The position numbers and the translations under genes are program-made. Positions 56,568-64,000 of a DNA stretch of 64,000 nt are shown here, in pieces (positions within the stretch are counted from its first letter, which is position 1; every line of letters begins with the position of its first letter). Source of the DNA: Actinoplanes sp040639655 (GTDB lineage: Bacteria; Actinomycetota; Actinomycetes; Mycobacteriales; Micromonosporaceae); the NCBI RefSeq assembly GCF_040639655.1, contig NZ_JBFAAI010000040.1:1-64000 (forward strand), given 5' to 3'. The notes beneath the pieces are model-generated. The model worked only from the letters and a program-made list of their open reading frames with translations. It was not told the DNA's origin and did no database searches.

Positions 56568-57332
56568 GTGAATCGCTTGCAGGACCGGATCGCCGTGATC
56601 ACCGGCGCCGGCAGTGGAATCGGGCTGGCCACCGCCCGGCGGTTCGCCGCCGAGGGTGCGAAGGTCGTCGCCGTGGACATCTCCTCCGACGCCGGGAAGG
56701 CCGTGGCCGACGAGATCGGCGGCGAGTTCGTGGCCTGTGACGTCAGCGACGAGGAACAGGTCAAGGCGCTCTTCGACGGGGTCGCGGAGCGGCACGGCCG
56801 GGTCGACATCGCCTTCAACAACGCCGGCATCTCGCCGCCGGACGACGATTCGATCCTGGTCACCGGCCTGGACGCGTGGGAGCGCGTGCTCAAGGTCAAC
56901 ACGACGAGTGTCTTCTTCTGCTGCAAGTACGCAATCCCGCACATGCAGCGGCAGGGCAAGGGCTCGATCATCAACACCGCGTCGTTCGTGGCCCTGCTCG
57001 GGGCGGCCACCTCGCAGATCGCCTACACGGCGAGCAAGGGCGGGGTGCTGGCGATGACCCGGGAGCTGGGCGTGCAGTTCGCCCGCGAAGGCATCCGGAT
57101 CAACGCGCTGTGCCCCGGCCCGGTGGCGACCCCGTTGCTCATGGAGTTGTTCGCCAAGGACCCGGAGCGGGCCGCCCGGAGACTCGTGCACGTGCCGATG
57201 GGCCGTTTCGCCGAACCCGACGAGATCGCCGCCGCGGTGGCGTTCCTGGCGAGTGACGACGCATCCTTCATGACGGCGTCGCAGTTCGTCGTGGACGGCG
57301 GCATCACCGGAGCGTACGTAACTCCGCTGTGA
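56568..57332 (+). CDS. Short-chain dehydrogenase/reductase
   Basis: A 254-residue classical SDR. The cofactor motif is VITGAGSGIGLATARRFA, NNAG is in AFNNAGISPPDDD, and the catalytic Tyr and Lys are in IAYTASKGGVLAMTRELG. The position in the cluster suggests it oxidises the hydroxyl of a gamma-glutamyl amino alcohol or related intermediate; no amine oxidase of the PuuB type is present. The GTG is the codon directly following the ALDH stop. The substrate is an inference. Confidence 0.9.
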   Translation: MNRLQDRIAVITGAGSGIGLATARRFAAEGAKVVAVDISSDAGKAVADEIGGEFVACDVSDEEQVKALFDGVAERHGRVDIAFNNAGISPPDDDSILVTGLDAWERVLKVNTTSVFFCCKYAIPHMQRQGKGSIINTASFVALLGAATSQIAYTASKGGVLAMTRELGVQFAREGIRINALCPGPVATPLLMELFAKDPERAARRLVHVPMGRFAEPDEIAAAVAFLASDDASFMTASQFVVDGGITGAYVTPL

Positions 57333-57456
57333 GGTTTACCGACCCGCTAACGTGGGGTACGAGACTCCAAACGCCCAGCTCAAAAAGGTGTAAGGGGTCG
57401 AATCCCCGCCCGGACGGGTCAGATCCCCGTGTAGGTGGGACAGATGGACCCGTGAC

Positions 57457-57480
57457 GCGGCGCCGGTTCACCGGCGCCGC
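57457..57480 (+). terminator. GC hairpin between the SDR and the hydrolases
   Basis: Perfect 10-bp stem gcggcgccgg / ccggcgccgc with TTCA tetraloop; no T-tract. It separates the permease-to-SDR unit from the hydrolase pair. Confidence 0.6.
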
Positions 57481-57491
57481 GCGCCTGTGAC

Positions 57492-57497
57492 TACGGT
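57492..57497 (+). promoter_or_regulatory. -10-like box for leaderless hydrolase gene
   Basis: TACGGT, six bases before the ATG at 57504, just after the hairpin, with no ribosome site. Confidence 0.4.
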
Positions 57498-57503
57498 GGT
57501 GCG

Positions 57504-58217
57504 ATGCGTCCGATCATCGGCATGACGTCCTATGTGATCCCGGCGGACTGGGGCGTCTGGAAAGACCTTCCGACGGCGCTGGTCCCGCACGACTACACCG
57601 AGGCGGTACGCCTGGCCGGTGGGCGCGCGGTGATCCTGCCACCGGACGATCACGACACGGACATCCTCGACCGGCTGGACGGCCTCGTCCTCACCGGCGG
57701 ACCCGACCTGCACCCCTCGCTGTACGGCCAGGACCGCGGCCCGCACACGGTGACCCATGCCGAACGCGACACCGCCGAACTGCTCCTGTTGCGTACGGCT
57801 CTCGACCGGGATCTGCCGATCCTGGGCGTCTGCCGGGGCATGCAGCTGCTCACCGTCGCCGCGGGCGGCACCCTGCACCAGCATCTGCCGGACGTGCTCG
57901 GCCACGAGAAGCACCGTCCGGGCCCGGGCGTGTACGGATCACAGCAGGCCGTACTCGAACCGGGCAGCCGGATCGCCGCCCTGATGGGCGATGACCTGAC
58001 CATCAACTGCTTCCACCACCAGGGCGTCGCCGACCCGGGTTCGCTGAGCGTCACCGGACGGGCCTCCGACGGCCTGCCCGAAGTCGTCGAGGATCCGGAA
58101 CGGCGTTTCGTACTCGGCGTCCAGTGGCATCCGGAGGTGAGCCGTGACCGGCGCCTCTTCGGCGCCCTGGTGGCGGCGGCCTCGAAGGAGCTCACGAAAG
58201 CATGCGCAGACCGCTGA
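57504..58217 (+). CDS. Gamma-glutamyl-gamma-aminobutyrate hydrolase-like class I amidotransferase (first copy)
   Basis: A 237-residue class I glutamine-amidotransferase-fold protein. The nucleophile Cys is in LGVCRGMQLL; the catalytic His and Glu are in VLGVQWHPEVS. GLVLTGGPDLHPSLYGQ is the oxyanion region. PuuD-type enzymes release glutamate from gamma-glutamyl-GABA or similar acids, which fits the end of this pathway. It overlaps the second copy by 16 bp and so is coupled to it. Confidence 0.88.
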   Translation: MRPIIGMTSYVIPADWGVWKDLPTALVPHDYTEAVRLAGGRAVILPPDDHDTDILDRLDGLVLTGGPDLHPSLYGQDRGPHTVTHAERDTAELLLLRTALDRDLPILGVCRGMQLLTVAAGGTLHQHLPDVLGHEKHRPGPGVYGSQQAVLEPGSRIAALMGDDLTINCFHHQGVADPGSLSVTGRASDGLPEVVEDPERRFVLGVQWHPEVSRDRRLFGALVAAASKELTKACADR

Positions 58218-58936
58218 TCGGACTTACCGCCTACGCCGAACACATCCACCACGGCCGTAACGACCTGATGGCCGCGATGCTGCCGATGAACTACGTGAAG
58301 GCGGTGCACGCGACCGGTGGCCGGGCCGTCCTGATCACCCCCGACGAGCCCGGCACCGATGTGCTGGAGTCACTCGACGGCATCGTCTTCTGCGGCGGCG
58401 GCGACATCGACCCGGCCAACTGGGGTGCCCCGCGGCACCCGGCCACCGAGGCCGACACGGTCCGCGACGCCTCCGAGCTGTTGCTGATGCGTGCCGCCCT
58501 GGAGGCCGACATGCCGATCCTGGGCGTCTGCCGGGGCATGCAGCTGATGGCCGTGGCCACCGGTGGCTCGCTGCACCAGCACCTGCCCGACCTGGTCGGC
58601 CACGAGCGGCACCGGGCCGCCGCCGGTACCGACCCGCTCGCCGCCGGCTCCTCCGACTTCGGCCGGCACGACGTGGTCGTCGAGGACGGCACGGCGTCGC
58701 ACCGTCTGTTCGGCCGCGCCCTCACGGTGAACTCGTTCCACCATCAGGCGATCGCCGATCCGGGTGAGTTCCGTCCGGTCGGCTGGTGCCCGGACGATCA
58801 GGTCGTCGAGATCGTCGAACACCCCGGCAAGTCCTTCGCACTGGGCGTGCAGTGGCACCCGGAACGCACCGCCGACCTGCGGACCTTCGCCGCCCTGGCC
58901 GACGCCGCGGCACGGGATCGGGCCAGCGTCGCTTGA
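58202..58936 (+). CDS. Gamma-glutamyl-gamma-aminobutyrate hydrolase-like class I amidotransferase (second copy)
   Basis: A 244-residue paralogue of the preceding protein. It begins MRRPLIGLTAYAEHIHHGRNDLMAAMLPMNYV; the nucleophile Cys is in LGVCRGMQLM, and ALGVQWHPERT carries His and Glu. Its core GIVFCGGGDIDPANWG differs from the first copy in the oxyanion loop, so the two may act on different gamma-glutamyl products. AAAGC precedes the ATG within the 16 bp overlap. Confidence 0.88.
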   Translation: MRRPLIGLTAYAEHIHHGRNDLMAAMLPMNYVKAVHATGGRAVLITPDEPGTDVLESLDGIVFCGGGDIDPANWGAPRHPATEADTVRDASELLLMRAALEADMPILGVCRGMQLMAVATGGSLHQHLPDLVGHERHRAAAGTDPLAAGSSDFGRHDVVVEDGTASHRLFGRALTVNSFHHQAIADPGEFRPVGWCPDDQVVEIVEHPGKSFALGVQWHPERTADLRTFAALADAAARDRASVA

Positions 58937-59021
58937 CGAGCGGCCGCCCCGGCGCGGTGTTAACGTGCCACCGGGCCGGCTGAGCCGTTCCGGTCCCCGT
59001 GGATCCGTGGGAGGCAGACCG

Positions 59022-62553
<3,532 letters not shown>

Positions 62554-62567
<14 letters not shown>

Positions 62568-62892
62568 CCCAGGGCTGCCCGCCGAGCCCGGAGATGTCGA
62601 GGACCCGGCGGACCCGGTCGGAGGGCAGCACCTCGAGCGTGCCCGGATAGTGGTCGGCCAGACGGACCAGCGCGTGGATCGCGGCCGAGTCGAAGAACGT
62701 GACCGCCCGCAGGTCGATGGTGGCGCCGGTGACCCGCTCGGGGGTGGCCGCCTTGAGGAGCGCGTCGGCGGTTGCCATGTCGACCTCGCCGGTCACTGTG
62801 ACGGTGACCCGGTCCCCGGCAACCTCGCCGACCGCGGAGAAGTCCGGGTCCGCACCCTCGTGATCCACGCCGAATACGATTTCACAGCGCAC
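62554..62892 (-). CDS. STAS-domain anti-anti-sigma factor
   Basis: A 112-residue STAS protein: GDRVTVTVTGEVDMATADALLKAA is the usual start, and the phosphorylatable serine lies in AVTFFDSAAIHALVRLA (DSxx motif of RsbV/SpoIIAA). Its 3' end overlaps the PP2C fusion's 3' end by 14 bp on the other strand. RsbV-type proteins are dephosphorylated by SpoIIE PP2C domains and phosphorylated by RsbW domains, both present next door. GTG 62892 is a tentative start; the frame stays open to 62967. Confidence 0.85.
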
Positions 62893-62936
62893 CGGGGGCG
62901 GCAAGGACGGGGCCCGGTGGTGGATCGGCCGCCGGA

Positions 62937-62942
62937 TAGGCT
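62937..62942 (+). promoter_or_regulatory. -10-like box for leaderless map gene
   Basis: TAGGCT stands six bases before the map ATG at 62949 with no ribosome site, the same box as before the Nudix gene. Confidence 0.45.
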
Positions 62943-62948
62943 GTTCCC

Positions 62949-63806
62949 ATGACGGTACGTGCCCCACTCGTGCCGGGAAAACAGTCGCGTGAGCGATCGG
63001 TCCCGGCCCATATCGTCCGCCCGGAATATGTGGGTAAGAAGCGACCCCGCGAGTGGCGCGGCTCGCACGTGCAGACCGCCGAGACGATCGAGAAGATGCG
63101 GATCGCCGGCCGGATCGCGGCGCAGGCCACCCAGCTCGCCGGGGAGCACTGCAAACCCGGCGTGACCACCGACGAAATCGACCGGGTGGTGCACGAGTTC
63201 CTGCTCGACCACGGCGCCTACCCGTCGACGCTCGGATACAAGGGTTTTCCGAAGTCCTGCTGCACGTCGCTCAACGAGGTGATCTGCCACGGCATCCCGG
63301 ACTCCACCGTGCTCGAGGACGGCGACATCATCAACGTCGACGTCACCGCCTACCTGAACGGTGTGCACGGCGACACCGACGCGACCTTCTGCGTGGGCGA
63401 CGTGAGCGAGGAGGCCCGGCTACTGGTCGAGCGCACGCACGAGGCGATGATGCGGGGCATCCGTGCGGTCGCGCCGGGCCGCCCGATCAACGCGATCGGC
63501 CGGGTCATCGAGGCGTACGCGCGGCGGTTCGGGTACGGCGTGGTGCGTGACTTCACCGGCCACGGGATCGGCGAGACCTTCCACTCCGGGCTGTACGTGC
63601 CGCATTACGACAACCCGCAGCTCACCACGGTCATGGAACCCGGCATGACGTTCACCGTCGAGCCGATGATCACCCTGGGCACTTACGAGTACGAGTTGTG
63701 GCGCGACGGCTGGACCGTCGTGACCCGGGACCGCCGGTGGACGGCCCAGTTCGAGCACACGCTGGTGGTCACCGAGGACGGTTACGAGATCCTGACCCTT
63801 CCGTAA
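62949..63806 (+). CDS. map: Methionine aminopeptidase, type I
   Basis: A 285-residue M24 metalloprotease that removes the initiator Met. About 35 extra N-terminal residues (SRERSVPAHIVRPEYVGKKRP) precede the catalytic domain, as in the longer MAP of mycobacteria (MapA/MtMetAP1c type). Metal ligands are visible as DVTAYLNGVHGDTDATF (two Asp), RDFTGHGIGETFH (His), MTFTVEPMIT (Glu) and AQFEHTLVVTEDG (Glu). The ATG follows a TAGGCT box. Ordinary length and complete active site. Confidence 0.96.
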   Translation: MTVRAPLVPGKQSRERSVPAHIVRPEYVGKKRPREWRGSHVQTAETIEKMRIAGRIAAQATQLAGEHCKPGVTTDEIDRVVHEFLLDHGAYPSTLGYKGFPKSCCTSLNEVICHGIPDSTVLEDGDIINVDVTAYLNGVHGDTDATFCVGDVSEEARLLVERTHEAMMRGIRAVAPGRPINAIGRVIEAYARRFGYGVVRDFTGHGIGETFHSGLYVPHYDNPQLTTVMEPGMTFTVEPMITLGTYEYELWRDGWTVVTRDRRWTAQFEHTLVVTEDGYEILTLP

Positions 63807-63829
63807 GGGCGGTCGGTCTTCAAGGGCGC

Positions 63830-64000
63830 TCAGTCGAACAGGGCACCGAGCCGGCCGTCCACCGGACGGCCGCGCGCGGTCAGCTCCTCGGCCTGATATT
63901 TCAGGATCGCCCCGAGTTCCTGGATGTCGGCCGCGGCCACCCCGGTGTGCCGCACCGCGTCGGCCGCGTTGCGGAAGTAGGTGCGGGTCAGGAATCCGGC
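63830..64000 (-). CDS. 3' end of an unidentified gene, truncated at the window edge
   Basis: A reverse-strand frame enters from the right edge and stops at 63830-63832. The visible 56 residues include GFLTRTYFRNAADAVRHTGV, IQELGAILKYQAEELTARG and the C-terminus RLGALFD. Composition and codon use are like neighbouring genes, so this is coding. The family is not recognised from this fragment. Confidence 0.6.
   Translation of the reverse strand, partial: AGFLTRTYFRNAADAVRHTGVAAADIQELGAILKYQAEELTARGRPVDGRLGALFD

Larger units (their letters stand above)
57333..57503. other. Spacer with tandem hairpins before the gamma-glutamyl hydrolases
   Basis: After the SDR stop come two look-alike hairpins: ggggtcgaatcccc (57394-57407) and acgggtcagatccccgt, sharing gggtc..atcccc. 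The terminator-like hairpin at 57457-57480 follows. The first hairpin resembles a tRNA T-arm, but no cloverleaf can be drawn. A structured leader or attenuator is possible. Confidence 0.4.

Noticed and set aside
57391..57410. tRNA-like T-arm
   Set aside because: Only one arm resembles a tRNA (gtcgaatc in place of ttcgaatc), and no acceptor, D or anticodon arm can be paired.

Overview
This window is a very GC-rich chromosomal segment of an actinomycete, most likely of the Micromonosporaceae (Actinoplanes-like). The evidence is strong third-codon GC bias, many GTG and TTG starts, actinobacterial gene orders (rpsP-khpA-rimM-trmD-rplS-lepB-rnhB-DUF2469; rpsB-tsf-pyrH-frr-cdsA-rlmN; dxr-rseP-ispG), and small Cys-rich proteins beside a short GntR regulator. 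The lineage is an inference from gene content; no rRNA gene is present. No rRNA, tRNA, CRISPR array, transposase or prophage was seen.

Layout. 1-111 is homopolymeric G/C and is probably a contig or assembly edge. 187-3230 (-) carries a nucleotide-sugar dehydrogenase and a Stealth-type glycan phosphotransferase. 3461-11202 holds a small membrane protein, ffh, a Uma2-fold protein, an amidohydrolase, an ECF sigma factor with a propeller-type membrane partner, proS and a DUF402 protein. 11336-17307 is a dense translation and secretion run: rpsP, khpA, rimM, trmD, rplS, two lepB paralogues, a Nudix hydrolase, rnhB and DUF2469. 17381-26451 holds an M23 peptidase, a class V aminotransferase, xerC, a flavin/F420-type oxidoreductase, a GntR regulator with two Cys-rich small proteins and a small HTH protein, then dprA, comM and yraN. 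In this stretch the recombination and competence genes run opposite to their flanks, as if the block had been inverted. 26793-33970 is rpsB-tsf-pyrH-frr-cdsA-rlmN and a three-repeat DivIVA-like protein, closed by a textbook terminator.

34023-38361 holds a DUF2631 membrane protein, an MBL-Rieske fusion, a phytoene-desaturase-like flavoprotein and a YihY/BrkB-like membrane protein. 38485-42194 is the isoprenoid/site-2-protease set dxr-rseP-ispG, followed by a 104-bp near-perfect palindrome. 42562-51728 is regulatory and accessory: GNAT/DUF4081, PadR, a PAS-PAS hybrid kinase, a luciferase-like oxidoreductase, an ABC-2 exporter pair, a NarL-type two-component system and a MerR protein. 52331-58936 is a catabolic cluster: APC permease, glutamine-synthetase-like ligase, aldehyde dehydrogenase, short-chain dehydrogenase and two gamma-glutamyl hydrolases. 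It reads as a gamma-glutamylation route for an amine, and the dehydrogenase in place of an amine oxidase points to an amino alcohol such as ethanolamine. 59022-63806 has a 1181-residue kinase/receiver/PP2C/anti-sigma fusion, a STAS protein facing it, and map. A truncated reverse-strand gene runs off the right edge.

Three patterns stand out. Short tandem repeats are scattered over gene ends and spacers (nine loci); at two of them the array begins across a stop codon and repeats that stop. A TAnnnT -10-like box sits 6-8 bases before several start codons that lack a Shine-Dalgarno sequence, suggesting leaderless transcripts. Several intergenic palindromes look like operators for the adjacent GntR, HTH and PadR genes.
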